Source: Syntrophobacter sp. SbD2 (GTDB taxonomy: Bacteria; Desulfobacterota; Syntrophobacteria; Syntrophobacterales; Syntrophobacteraceae). Taken from it: a stretch of DNA of 7,734 nt. Below the pieces are notes generated by a model. It made no database searches and had not been told where the DNA came from. It saw only the letters and a list, made by a program, of their open reading frames with translations. The DNA is taken from assembly GCA_900290385.1 (NCBI GenBank), contig OMSV01000028.1, forward strand, positions 1-7,734, given 5' to 3'. Positions within the stretch are counted from its first letter, which is position 1; each line of letters starts with the position of its first letter. A program made the translations under genes and the position numbers. Shown one piece after another: positions 1 to 5,749 of this stretch.

Positions 1-879
1 GGCCACCCCGGCCTGCGACGCCTCGCCGTTCTGCCGGCGGTCCCGGTCCTCAAGCCCGCCCGCCATAAGCCGGGCAATTCCCTCGATGTCAGTCCCTCCG
101 GTGTCCAGCGTGGCCGCGAGGCTTCCTCCTCTTAGCACGGTGATTCTGTCCGCGACCGAAAAGACTTCGGCAAGCCTGTGGGTAATGAAAAGAATGCTGC
201 GCCCGCCCGCGCGAAGGGCTTTCATCAAGTCGAGAAGCTTCTCCGTTTCTTCCGGGGACAGGAGGCTTGTAGGTTCATCGAGGATCAGAATTTCCGCCCC
301 CCGGTAGAGCATCCTTACAAGTTCTATCTGCTGCCTCCGGGCGAAGGGGAGTTCTTTTGCCCGCCGGTCCAGCTCCAGACGGAAGCCCAGGGAGTCCTGT
401 ATCCGGTTGACTTGTTCCCTGGCCGGGCCGGTTCTTATGACCCCCGCAAAAAAAGAGGGCCATCGTGTTTCGCAGCCGGCAATGATGTTTTCGAACACCG
501 AAAGCTGAGGAAAGAACAGTATATCCTGGTGGACCATTCCGATACCGGCCCGGACGGCTTCACGCGGACTACGGAACGAGACTGGAGTTCCCCGCAGGAT
601 TATGGACCCTGAATCGGGCTGCAGCCCGCCGAAAAGCACGTTCATAAGGGTGGTTTTCCCGGCCCCGTTTTCCCCCACAATGGCGTGGATCTCTCCCCTG
701 GCTATTTCGAGGGAAATGTTGCGGTTCGCATAAAAGCTGCCGAATTTCTTGTAGATATTTCGGACTTCAATGAGCGGGGCTTGGGAACCGGGACCGCCAG
801 CCTGGATCTCGACGCTCCGCGAGGCGGGCTGTTCGCCAGGATGGCGAGTTATTCGGGCCGGGGGCAGTGAATGATTCAT
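1..879 (-). CDS. ABC transporter ATPase of a nucleoside/simple-sugar uptake system (3' end outside window)
   Basis: An unbroken frame of 293 codons runs from the ATG at 879 to the window edge; an in-frame TAG at 900-898 makes this the longest possible start, though no strong ribosome binding site precedes it. The protein is a cytoplasmic ATPase that would power import. Visible parts are a 33-residue non-conserved leader, domain start IEVRNIYKKFG at 37-47, Walker A GENGAGKTT at 69-77, Q-loop Gln118, Walker B ILILDEP at 197-203 and switch His234. The pattern matches the RbsA/YufO group, which usually has two fused nucleotide-binding domains over about 500 residues; only the first is seen here. 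The signature, normally LSVGEQ or LSGGQ, reads LPFARRQ (177-183). It lies downstream of the BMP-family binding protein on the same strand, so nucleoside import is the best inferred role. The substrate is not shown by the sequence. Confidence 0.9.
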   Translation of the reverse strand, partial: MNHSLPPARITRHPGEQPASRSVEIQAGGPGSQAPLIEVRNIYKKFGSFYANRNISLEIARGEIHAIVGENGAGKTTLMNVLFGGLQPDSGSIILRGTPVSFRSPREAVRAGIGMVHQDILFFPQLSVFENIIAGCETRWPSFFAGVIRTGPAREQVNRIQDSLGFRLELDRRAKELPFARRQQIELVRMLYRGAEILILDEPTSLLSPEETEKLLDLMKALRAGGRSILFITHRLAEVFSVADRITVLRGGSLAATLDTGGTDIEGIARLMAGGLEDRDRRQNGEASQAGVA

Positions 880-892
880 GGAGTTTATCCCA

Positions 893-1103
893 AAAAGCTA
901 TTCACCGCAGAGTCACAGAGGGCGCGGAGAAAAACCATTGAACGAACAGGCGAAACTAAAAGCCGGGTTACTGTTTGCTTTCCGTTTTCTTTTCTCTGTG
1001 CGTCCTCACAAAAGATCGGACGCGAACTTGAAGCATTCAACATGGGTAGAAATGTTCAACGCGAACCCGAAAATAGTGAGGGTTCCTCTGCGTCTCTGCG
1101 GTG
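893..1103. repeat. Dispersed intergenic repeat, copy A, with inverted terminal arms
   Basis: The 261-base gap between the ATPase and BMP genes is filled by a repeat-like element and no convincing gene. Its arms at 903-921 and 1085-1103 are reverse complements at 17 of 19 positions and carry the core CACCGCAGAG / CTCTGCGGTG. Inside are a partial second arm pair (around 925-934 with 989-1006), a small hairpin with arms 1039-1043 and 1052-1056, and an 8-base direct repeat ACGCGAAC at 1020-1027 and 1059-1066. The 16-mer aaaagctattcaccgc at 893-908 recurs exactly at 2106-2121 in the same orientation, tying it to copy B. Repeats of this look are common between genes in environmental bacteria (recalled, not searched). 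Short open frames crossing it are repeat translations, not genes. Confidence 0.75.
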
Positions 1104-1140
1104 AGAGTTTTTGTCCTTGCCTGGTGAAGTCATGCTAATG

Positions 1141-2187
1141 TCACAGCTCCGGCGGGGCAAACGAATCCACCTCGGCATACCGCTTTGGAACGGTCAGTTT
1201 ACCGTTTTGGAGAAGATTTTTCGCCTTTTCTATGCGTTGTAGATCCGCCGGGTCGAAAAGCTGCCTCGAATACTTCATCTCGGTTATGTCTATCGCCCCG
1301 TCGGAGGCGCCCAACCAGCGATGTCCGCCCTGGAGACGGCCTTCAACCGCGTCCCGGATCGCACCATAGACCGCGACGTCCATCCTCTTGAGAGCGCTGG
1401 CAAGTACCCGGCCCGCAATTTCCGCGTCCTGGTCGAGGTCTTCGGCGACCATGTAAACGCCGCCTGTCCCTTTCACCGCCTCGGTAACCCCGATTCCCGT
1501 ATTGCCTGCGGCCCGGAAGATCACATCAGCTCCTCTATCGATCATGGCCTTTGACAGAGATTTCCCCTTGACAGGATCGTTAAAGGATCCAGCAGTGGCA
1601 ACAATTGCCTCGATCTTTTGCCCCCGCGCTTTTTGGGCCGTTTTGACCCCGGCCCGAAACCCGCTGACGTAGGCCTCAACGGGAGGTATGTCCATCCCCG
1701 CCACAACTCCAACCATCATCTTCCGGGTGAAAAGCCCTGCTATAAGCCCGGCGAGAAATCCGCCCTCCTCGGACCTGAAATCGAAGCTCGCCACGTTTTC
1801 AGCCGAGATATCGCCTTCGATATGTACGAACCTGGTTTTCGGAAAATGAGGGGCCACCTGCTTCAGCGAGTCGGCAAACAGGTACCCAAGGGTGACGACA
1901 ATGTCCGCCCTGCGGGCAGCCAAAGCTATATTTGAGGCATAGTCGGCCTGTTCCCTGGACTGGAGGAACTGTGCGTCGATACCAAAATCCTTTTTGGCCC
2001 TCAGCACTCCTTGCCAGCAGACGTCATTGAAGCCTTTGTCCCCCAGACCGGCGGCGTCCGTGAGGACGATTACCTTTAAGGTGTCCGCTTCCGCGCAAAG
2101 ACGCGAAAAGCTATTCACCGCGCAAAGGCAGAGGACGCTGAGCGAAGCAATCAAAGAAAAACGCAAGGTAGAAAACAAATGATTCAA
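1141..2187 (-). CDS. BMP/PnrA-family periplasmic substrate-binding protein
   Basis: This 348-residue protein belongs to the Bmp family of periplasmic binding proteins, which capture nucleosides (PnrA, BmpA, YufN types) and deliver them to an ABC importer. Family features visible are the first strand and loop LKVIVLTDAAGLGDKGFND (38-56), EEGGFLAG (140-147), GMDIPPVEAYVSGFRAGVK, GSFNDPVKGK and the hinge-side AAGNTGIGV. The start chosen is TTG at 2187, because later starts would delete the export signal and an in-frame TAG at 2226-2224 blocks anything longer. AGAGGT about nine bases upstream is a plausible ribosome binding site. Residues 1-34 form a signal peptide with hydrophobic core 10-24 and a likely signal-peptidase I site AEA|D at 32-35; there is no lipobox, although many relatives are lipoproteins. 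The signal peptide is encoded within repeat copy B. The ATPase gene follows 261 bases downstream. Confidence 0.9.
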   Translation of the reverse strand: MNHLFSTLRFSLIASLSVLCLCAVNSFSRLCAEADTLKVIVLTDAAGLGDKGFNDVCWQGVLRAKKDFGIDAQFLQSREQADYASNIALAARRADIVVTLGYLFADSLKQVAPHFPKTRFVHIEGDISAENVASFDFRSEEGGFLAGLIAGLFTRKMMVGVVAGMDIPPVEAYVSGFRAGVKTAQKARGQKIEAIVATAGSFNDPVKGKSLSKAMIDRGADVIFRAAGNTGIGVTEAVKGTGGVYMVAEDLDQDAEIAGRVLASALKRMDVAVYGAIRDAVEGRLQGGHRWLGASDGAIDITEMKYSRQLFDPADLQRIEKAKNLLQNGKLTVPKRYAEVDSFAPPEL

Positions 2188-2207
2188 CGCTCTGCACCTC
2201 TGCGGTA
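2106..2207. repeat. Dispersed repeat, copy B, overlapping the 5' end of the BMP gene
   Basis: This stretch carries the same 16-mer as copy A (2106-2121, identical to 893-908) and the same style of arms: caccgcgcaaaggcagagg at 2116-2134 against gctctgcacctctgcggta at 2189-2207, which are complementary at about 12 of 19 positions. The interior differs from copy A and is shorter. On the minus strand it supplies the AGAGGT ribosome-binding-like site, the TTG start and most of the signal peptide of the binding protein, so it is both repeat and coding sequence. The assignment rests on visual comparison of two copies in one window. Confidence 0.65.
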
Positions 2208-2506
2208 AGAAAGGGTTTCCGCGCTAAACCGCCACCATGACTTTAACCGATCCTCCACCTCTTAAACCTCCAATACCTGTCTTCCGAAAGAAGAAAATGC
2301 TGGCAAACTAACCTCGATTCGAGATAAAAAGCAACTCTGCGCCCTGCGTGGAGTGTTATTGTCCGTCTAAATAATCCGGCATTTCCGTTTAGAATTCAAC
2401 GGCTTTTGCATTTGCACCTCGCGCAGGCGGAGCTTTTGCAGGGCCTGCCAATCTTGCAGATGCCAGGTCGAGTCTGCAGCGCCAGGTTTTGGGAGAGGAG
2501 AGAACA
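2188..2506. other. Divergent intergenic region between the BMP gene and thyX
   Basis: These 319 bases must hold the promoters for leftward BMP/ABC and rightward thyX transcription, but I see no confident -35/-10 pair. Visible are a five-codon frame ATG-GTG-GCG-GTT-TAG on the minus strand at 2238-2224, in frame with the BMP gene and preceded by AGGTGGAGG (2260-2252); a short palindrome CTCGA-T-TCGAG at 2313-2323; CCGTT and AACGG arms at 2385-2389 and 2398-2402; two copies of CTTTTGCA (2403-2410, 2433-2440); and a compact inverted repeat GCAGG-G-CCTGC at 2438-2448. A stretch at 2335-2355 resembles a decayed arm of the repeat family. No further gene is supported. Confidence 0.5.
2492..2500 (+). 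promoter_or_regulatory. Ribosome binding site of thyX
   Basis: GGAGAGGAG ends six bases before ATG 2507. It decides the start: an in-frame TTG at 2489 would add six residues encoded by the binding site itself, so ATG 2507 is preferred. Confidence 0.8.
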
Positions 2507-3505
2507 ATGTCTGTCCAGTTCGTCAAAAGCTCGGTTTCCGCGTACGGGTTGGCTCCATGTGACGAGAGTCGCGCATTGCGGCTTGTCGAGCTATGCGGAA
2601 GAACGGCCTACAAGTCCGAAGAAAAGATAACCGAGGACTCCGCCAAAAAGTTTGTGCTCATGCTAAGATCGCACGGCCATCTTTCGGTGCTCGAACACAG
2701 CAATATTGTGCTCAAGGTCGAAAAAGACCCGGCCGCGCAGATTCCGGGCGGACCGGATCCGATCACCTTTGCCGACATTGTTAATGCGCTGCCCGACAGG
2801 CTGGGGTTTCACCGCATTTTCCCTGTTGATTCGGGATCGGGGTTTCTCATGGCAGGAAATTTCCGGGCCTGGATCGAGACCCTGGATCGCCTGAAGAGGC
2901 TGGAACATGCACATGGTTTTTTGCTCCGAAGCCTAAACCGGTTTTTCCCCGCCCTCTTCCCCGTAAACGGGCAGGCGGAGGAAATACCCTCGCGAGCGTC
3001 GGTCGTAGGAGAAGAGGAGCAATTGGAGCTGCTCAAAACCGACCCTTATTTCGACCTTCCCGTTTTCGTCTTCAGGTTCGTATGCGACCGCGGCATAACG
3101 CACGAGGTGGTGCGGCACCGGGTGTTTTCTTTCACCCAGGAAAGCACTCGTTACGTTAACTACGAGAACAAAGGCATGGTTCTCATTGTGCCCGAAGAGC
3201 TGTACAATTCATACGATGCGGCCAAAGGCGAGCTTGCGCCTGACGACCCTCTGGCGGGCGAATGGCGAAAGCGCGCTGAAGTCCTTTTCAACTGGTACAG
3301 GGAAGACCTTGCCCGAGGCTTGAGGCCGGAGATAGCGAGGGACATTCTGCCGAACCTGCTCAAGGGCGAGATTTTCGTCAGCGGCCGATGGAGCGGCTGG
3401 AAGCATTTCATTTTGCTTAGAGATTCCAGCCAGGCGCACCCGAGGATTCGTTTTCTGGCAAAAGAGGTAAGGAAGTATTTTGCGGGGCTTGGGATCGAGT
3501 GCTGA
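2507..3505 (+). CDS. thyX: Flavin-dependent thymidylate synthase ThyX (long form)
   Basis: ThyX makes dTMP from dUMP using methylene-tetrahydrofolate, FAD and NADPH, in the cytoplasm, and replaces ThyA. The diagnostic motif RHRX7S is present as RHRVFSFTQES at residues 203-213, inside the family-style stretch CDRGITHEVVRHR and followed by TRYVNY. HGHLSVLEH (56-64) is the expected upstream motif, and GLRPEIARDILPN is the conserved substrate-side helix before the C terminus. At 332 residues it is longer than compact ThyX proteins of about 220-260; the excess is mostly a segment of roughly 110 residues between HGHLSVLEH and the RHR motif, which includes GNFRAW (117-122). The last conserved block reads GRWSGWKHFILLR, with HPRIR where relatives commonly have a QxEIR-like sequence. 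The next genes, dUTPase and tmk, act before and after it in dTTP synthesis. Confidence 0.95.
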   Translation: MSVQFVKSSVSAYGLAPCDESRALRLVELCGRTAYKSEEKITEDSAKKFVLMLRSHGHLSVLEHSNIVLKVEKDPAAQIPGGPDPITFADIVNALPDRLGFHRIFPVDSGSGFLMAGNFRAWIETLDRLKRLEHAHGFLLRSLNRFFPALFPVNGQAEEIPSRASVVGEEEQLELLKTDPYFDLPVFVFRFVCDRGITHEVVRHRVFSFTQESTRYVNYENKGMVLIVPEELYNSYDAAKGELAPDDPLAGEWRKRAEVLFNWYREDLARGLRPEIARDILPNLLKGEIFVSGRWSGWKHFILLRDSSQAHPRIRFLAKEVRKYFAGLGIEC

Positions 3506-3560
3506 TTAGTTTCCGTCTTAGTTTCCGTCCGGAAAGGGTCCTTTTCCGCCCTAGCGGTGT

Positions 3561-3620
3561 CAATCGTCGGGGTTTCTTGTGCGGCGTACCGATGTACGCC
3601 TCCGCGCAACCCCTCGATTG
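3561..3620. repeat. Interrupted 60-base palindrome (long hairpin)
   Basis: Three nested stems are visible: CAATCG 3561-3566 with CGATTG 3615-3620, GGGGTT 3569-3574 with AACCCC 3608-3613, and GGCGTAC 3583-3589 with GTACGCC 3594-3600 closing on a four-base loop. That gives 19 paired positions with small internal loops. It could be a folded RNA in the transcript leader or a dispersed palindromic repeat; the window alone cannot tell. Confidence 0.7.
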
Positions 3621-3645
3621 CCTTGCCAGGACGAAAAATGCCTCC

Positions 3646-3660
3646 TTTCCGAATCGGAAA
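3646..3660. repeat. Perfect short palindrome TTTCCGA-A-TCGGAAA
   Basis: Seven-base arms flank a single central base. The left part, CCTTTCCG (3644-3651), is also the exact complement of CGGAAAGG at 3530-3537, so an outer stem enclosing the 60-base palindrome competes with this local pairing. It could be an operator-like site or part of an RNA fold. Confidence 0.55.
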
Positions 3661-3741
3661 CTATCCAGCCTTTAGCTGCTCAACGGAGCATAATGGGCAA
3701 TTTCGCAGCAGCGAGGTTTGTCTCCTCTGGAAGATTTGCGA

Positions 3742-3759
3742 GCGGGGTATGCGCCCCGC
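3742..3759 (+). promoter_or_regulatory. GC-rich hairpin in the leader of the dUTPase gene
   Basis: GCGGGG (3742-3747) pairs with CCCCGC (3754-3759) around a six-base loop, 57 bases before the dUTPase start. No T-run follows, so termination is not indicated. A role in leader folding is only inferred. Confidence 0.35.
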
Positions 3760-3816
3760 CACAACATAGAGGCTAAATGTCAGTGGCAGGGCTGATCGCT
3801 TAAGGAAGGGGAGGAC

Positions 3817-4413
3817 GTGGAACAGGAAGGAATGCGGGAAATATTTTCGCTGCAATGGGAACTCAATATCCAGACCCTGGCAAATGCAGGCAAGGATTTC
3901 GTGGCGACCATGAACGATCCGGAACAACGACCTGTCTGGATCGAAAACTACCGCAAGGCGCTTTCGGCCGAACTTGCCGAGCTGATCCGGGAGGTGCGGG
4001 ACCACGGGCTTGGGACTCAGAACGGCAAGGTCGAAATTGTCGATATGCTACATTTCCTGGTGAGCCTTTCCCAAATCGTGGGAGTCGAGCCTGAAGATAT
4101 TGCGTCTTTCAGCGCCTCGGAAAACGGCGGTTCGTTTGAGACCTGCGCCATCCTGGCGTTTCTTGGTATCGACGAACTTCAAAACAGCCTCAAGTGGAAA
4201 TGGTGGGCGAGAGGCGGCGGGTTTAAACCGGAGAGGGCAAAAAGCGCCATTCTCGACCTTTGGAAAGCGCTTGCCTGCACCTGCTCCGTTTTTAATCTCG
4301 GCTTTCCCGAGCTCAAAAAAATCTACGTTGCCAAAAATAGGATCAACTTCGAGCGGCAACGGCAAAATTACAACGAGGACACAAAGACCGAAGCCGACAA
4401 TCTTTCCATATGA
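3817..4413 (+). CDS. Dimeric dUTPase (MazG-like all-alpha NTP pyrophosphatase fold)
   Basis: The 198-residue protein matches the dimeric dUTPase family, which splits dUTP into dUMP and pyrophosphate with bound magnesium; this keeps uracil out of DNA and supplies dUMP to ThyX. Visible family features are LQWELN (12-17), the metal-binding pair in AELAELI (Glu52, Glu55) and in KVEIVDMLHF (Glu73, Asp76), and the C-terminal substrate-closing block YVAKNRINFERQ (170-181) with Tyr185. This is not the trimeric beta-barrel Dut. The start is taken as GTG 3817 because AAGGAAGG ends seven bases before it; ATG at 3832 is the alternative and would remove five residues. It is followed by tmk after nine bases, so the two are co-transcribed, and it lies downstream of thyX. 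No symbol is given because dut normally denotes the unrelated trimeric enzyme. Confidence 0.87.
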   Translation: MEQEGMREIFSLQWELNIQTLANAGKDFVATMNDPEQRPVWIENYRKALSAELAELIREVRDHGLGTQNGKVEIVDMLHFLVSLSQIVGVEPEDIASFSASENGGSFETCAILAFLGIDELQNSLKWKWWARGGGFKPERAKSAILDLWKALACTCSVFNLGFPELKKIYVAKNRINFERQRQNYNEDTKTEADNLSI

Positions 4414-4422
4414 GAAATTTGC

Positions 4423-5100
4423 GTGACTAAATCCAGGCAGGATAAGCCCAAACACCACCGGCTTTCATTCCCGGCAAAGTTCATCAGTTTCGAGGGGATT
4501 GACGGGTGCGGGAAAAGCACCCTCATGGACCAGTTGGCGGACTGGCTCACCAGGGCTGGAATCCCCTTCGTCAGGACTCGGGAGCCGGGCGGAACGGGAA
4601 TCGGCGAAAAAATCCGCGAAATCCTGCTCGATCCTGCTTCCTATGAGATGAGCAACCGCGCCGAAGTGCTCCTCTATAGCGCCAGCAGGGCCCAACTGAC
4701 CGATCAGGTCATCGTTCCCGCCATGAAGAAAGGCTCGTGGGTCCTGACCGACCGGTTCGTTGACGCTACCTTTGCCTACCAGGGATTCGGGCGCGGTTTC
4801 GACCTCGAACGCCTGAGGATAATCCAGGAATGGACAACAAAAGACCTGTGGCCGGACAGGACCATTTTGCTCGACTGCGATATAGATACAGCCATGTCCA
4901 GGCTTGGGGCCCGGGATGGAACAGACCGGGACCGGATCGAACAGGAGGACCGCATATTCCATCATAAGGTCCGCAAAGGCTACCTGGAGCTTGCCGAAAA
5001 AGAACCTGAGAGGTTTCTTGTCCTGGATGGTTCCAAGCCGCTGGAAGAGGTAATCAAGGAGTTCTACGAAAGGTTCTGGCTGGCGGAAGTCGCACGCTGA
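4423..5100 (+). CDS. tmk: Thymidylate kinase (dTMP kinase)
   Basis: This 225-residue cytoplasmic enzyme phosphorylates dTMP to dTDP with ATP. All expected motifs are present: P-loop GIDGCGKST (25-33), TREPGGTGIG (52-61), SASRAQ (86-91), the DRF form of the DRY/DRH motif (110-112) with FAYQG (117-121), and an arginine-containing LID segment ARDGTDRDRIEQE (163-175). The first 19 residues precede the usual family start by about 17 residues, are rich in Lys, His and Arg, and have no closer start codon in frame, so GTG 4423 is used. The Shine-Dalgarno sequence is weak (GAGA), which fits translational coupling to the dUTPase stop nine bases upstream. It completes the dUTP to dTDP sequence encoded by this group. 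Confidence 0.95.
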   Translation: MTKSRQDKPKHHRLSFPAKFISFEGIDGCGKSTLMDQLADWLTRAGIPFVRTREPGGTGIGEKIREILLDPASYEMSNRAEVLLYSASRAQLTDQVIVPAMKKGSWVLTDRFVDATFAYQGFGRGFDLERLRIIQEWTTKDLWPDRTILLDCDIDTAMSRLGARDGTDRDRIEQEDRIFHHKVRKGYLELAEKEPERFLVLDGSKPLEEVIKEFYERFWLAEVAR

Positions 5101-5120
5101 CTTTTCGTTATCAACGGTTA

Positions 5121-5147
5121 GGGCCGATGTGGCGATTTCGGGCCGAT
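5121..5147. repeat. Short direct repeat GGGCCGAT, two copies
   Basis: GGGCCGAT occurs at 5121-5128 and 5140-5147 in the 75-base gap between tmk and the next gene. It may be a paired regulator site or chance. Confidence 0.3.
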
Positions 5148-5175
5148 TTTTGTCTCCTACGGGTCTGAGGAAGCA

Positions 5176-5604
5176 ATGATGAACAGAGCTTTACTTGCCT
5201 TAGTGGTCTGCTGTGCCTTGTTGGCGGTCGTTTTGCCGGTCCAGCGAGCGAAAGCGGGAACAGAAACCATAGTGACAGCTGCGCAGGTCAATGGCACATG
5301 GCAGAACAAAAACGGTACATTCAAAATCCTGGCCTTGGGCAAACAGCGCCTCCAGGTCTCGTTTTCCGGTATCTTCAGATACAACACGCCCGCTGGTCCG
5401 TCGGCTAACGAAGGAGAAGGCAGCGGCATTGCTTTCATCGAGGGGGACACTGCGACCTTTAAGCCTGAAGATGCTGAGGATGAATGCGTGATTACGATGA
5501 AATTCACAAAGGACAAGCTCACTGTCACTCAAGAAGGCATTTGCGGATTCGGCTTCCGTGTCACTGCTGCCGGTATTTATCGCAAGGTGAGCAGCCGTAG
5601 ATAG
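5176..5604 (+). CDS. Small exported protein of unknown function, two cysteines in the mature part
   Basis: The 142-residue product starts with a clear Sec signal peptide: Arg4, hydrophobic 5-20, and a cleavage site AKA|G after residue 27. The mature part of about 115 residues looks all-beta, with VNGTWQNKNGTFKI (38-51), LQVSFSGIFRY (59-69) and a glycine-rich GEGSGIAFIEGD (80-91). Cys104 and Cys123 could form a disulfide in the periplasm. The pattern 'NGTW...F.I' followed by repeated strand pairs recalls lipocalin-like or calycin-like small secreted proteins, but I recognise no named family. TGAGGAAG ends two bases before ATG 5176; ATG 5179 has better spacing and is equally possible. It follows tmk by 75 bases on the same strand, which could be read-through, but no functional link to dTTP synthesis is visible. 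Confidence 0.75.
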   Translation: MMNRALLALVVCCALLAVVLPVQRAKAGTETIVTAAQVNGTWQNKNGTFKILALGKQRLQVSFSGIFRYNTPAGPSANEGEGSGIAFIEGDTATFKPEDAEDECVITMKFTKDKLTVTQEGICGFGFRVTAAGIYRKVSSRR

Positions 5605-5622
5605 AAAATAACTCCAAAGCGC

Positions 5623-5749
5623 CCGCGAGGACTCGCGGTGGACGCAATGGACATGGTAGACGAAGTGGACCTCCGCAGGAGCAAGCGCTGGCGCGCGAGG
5701 GCGGGGCTGGAAGGGGTTTAGACTGCAAGTGCGCACGCGAGGACGCGCG
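5623..5749. repeat. Convergent intergenic region with CGCGAGG repeats and a small hairpin
   Basis: The 227-base region between the converging genes holds CGCGAGG at 5624-5630, 5694-5700 and 5736-5742; the first and third extend to CGCGAGGAC. The first lies in a hairpin CCGCGA-GGAC-TCGCGG (5623-5638). Neither gene has a clear intrinsic terminator; a T-run at 5826-5831 has no convincing stem before it. No gene is supported here. Confidence 0.5.
5639..5674. repeat. Nine-base tandem repeat, four units (TGGACNNNN)
   Basis: Successive units are TGGACGCAA, TGGACATGG, TAGACGAAG and TGGACCTCC. The first five bases are kept (one substitution in unit 3) while the last four vary. It is outside any supported gene. 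Confidence 0.65.

Larger units (their letters stand above)
3506..3816. other. Structured intergenic gap between thyX and the dUTPase gene
   Basis: No gene is supported in these 311 bases. They begin with an 11-base direct repeat tagtttccgtc (3507-3517 and 3519-3529, period 12). The hexamer TTTCCG occurs at 3510, 3522, 3543 and 3646, and its complement CGGAAA at 3530 and 3655, so several alternative hairpins can form. An interrupted palindrome lies at 3561-3620 and a GC-rich hairpin at 3742-3759. No T-run follows any of these stems, so a simple intrinsic terminator is not evident. Whether thyX and the dUTPase gene share a transcript cannot be decided from the sequence. Confidence 0.55.

Noticed and set aside
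86..870. Plus-strand open frames across the left end (86-307, 178-612, 685-870)
   Set aside because: They lie opposite the ABC ATPase, whose minus-strand frame carries every conserved motif; the plus-strand products have no recognisable features.
871..1138. Two overlapping plus-strand frames of 77 and 86 codons
   Set aside because: They are translations of repeat copy A (note the PLRLCGE-type peptide from the repeat arm) and share no support such as a ribosome binding site or conserved motif.
2359..2395. Promoter for thyX (TTGTCC and TAGAAT)
   Set aside because: The two hexamers are separated by 25 bases, too far for a standard sigma-70 promoter, and no better pair was found.
3530..3548. 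Intrinsic terminator for thyX
   Set aside because: A CGGAAA/TTTCCG stem is there 25 bases after the stop, but no T-run follows; C-rich sequence does.
3561..3620. Integron attC site
   Set aside because: The palindrome is interrupted in an attC-like way, but the terminal RYYYAAC / GTTRRRY core sites are missing and no integrase or cassette genes are present.
3557..4005. Small frames in the thyX-dUTPase gap (3557-3769, 3579-3776, and minus 3661-4005)
   Set aside because: They run through palindromic sequence or opposite the dUTPase gene and show no protein-like features or start signals.
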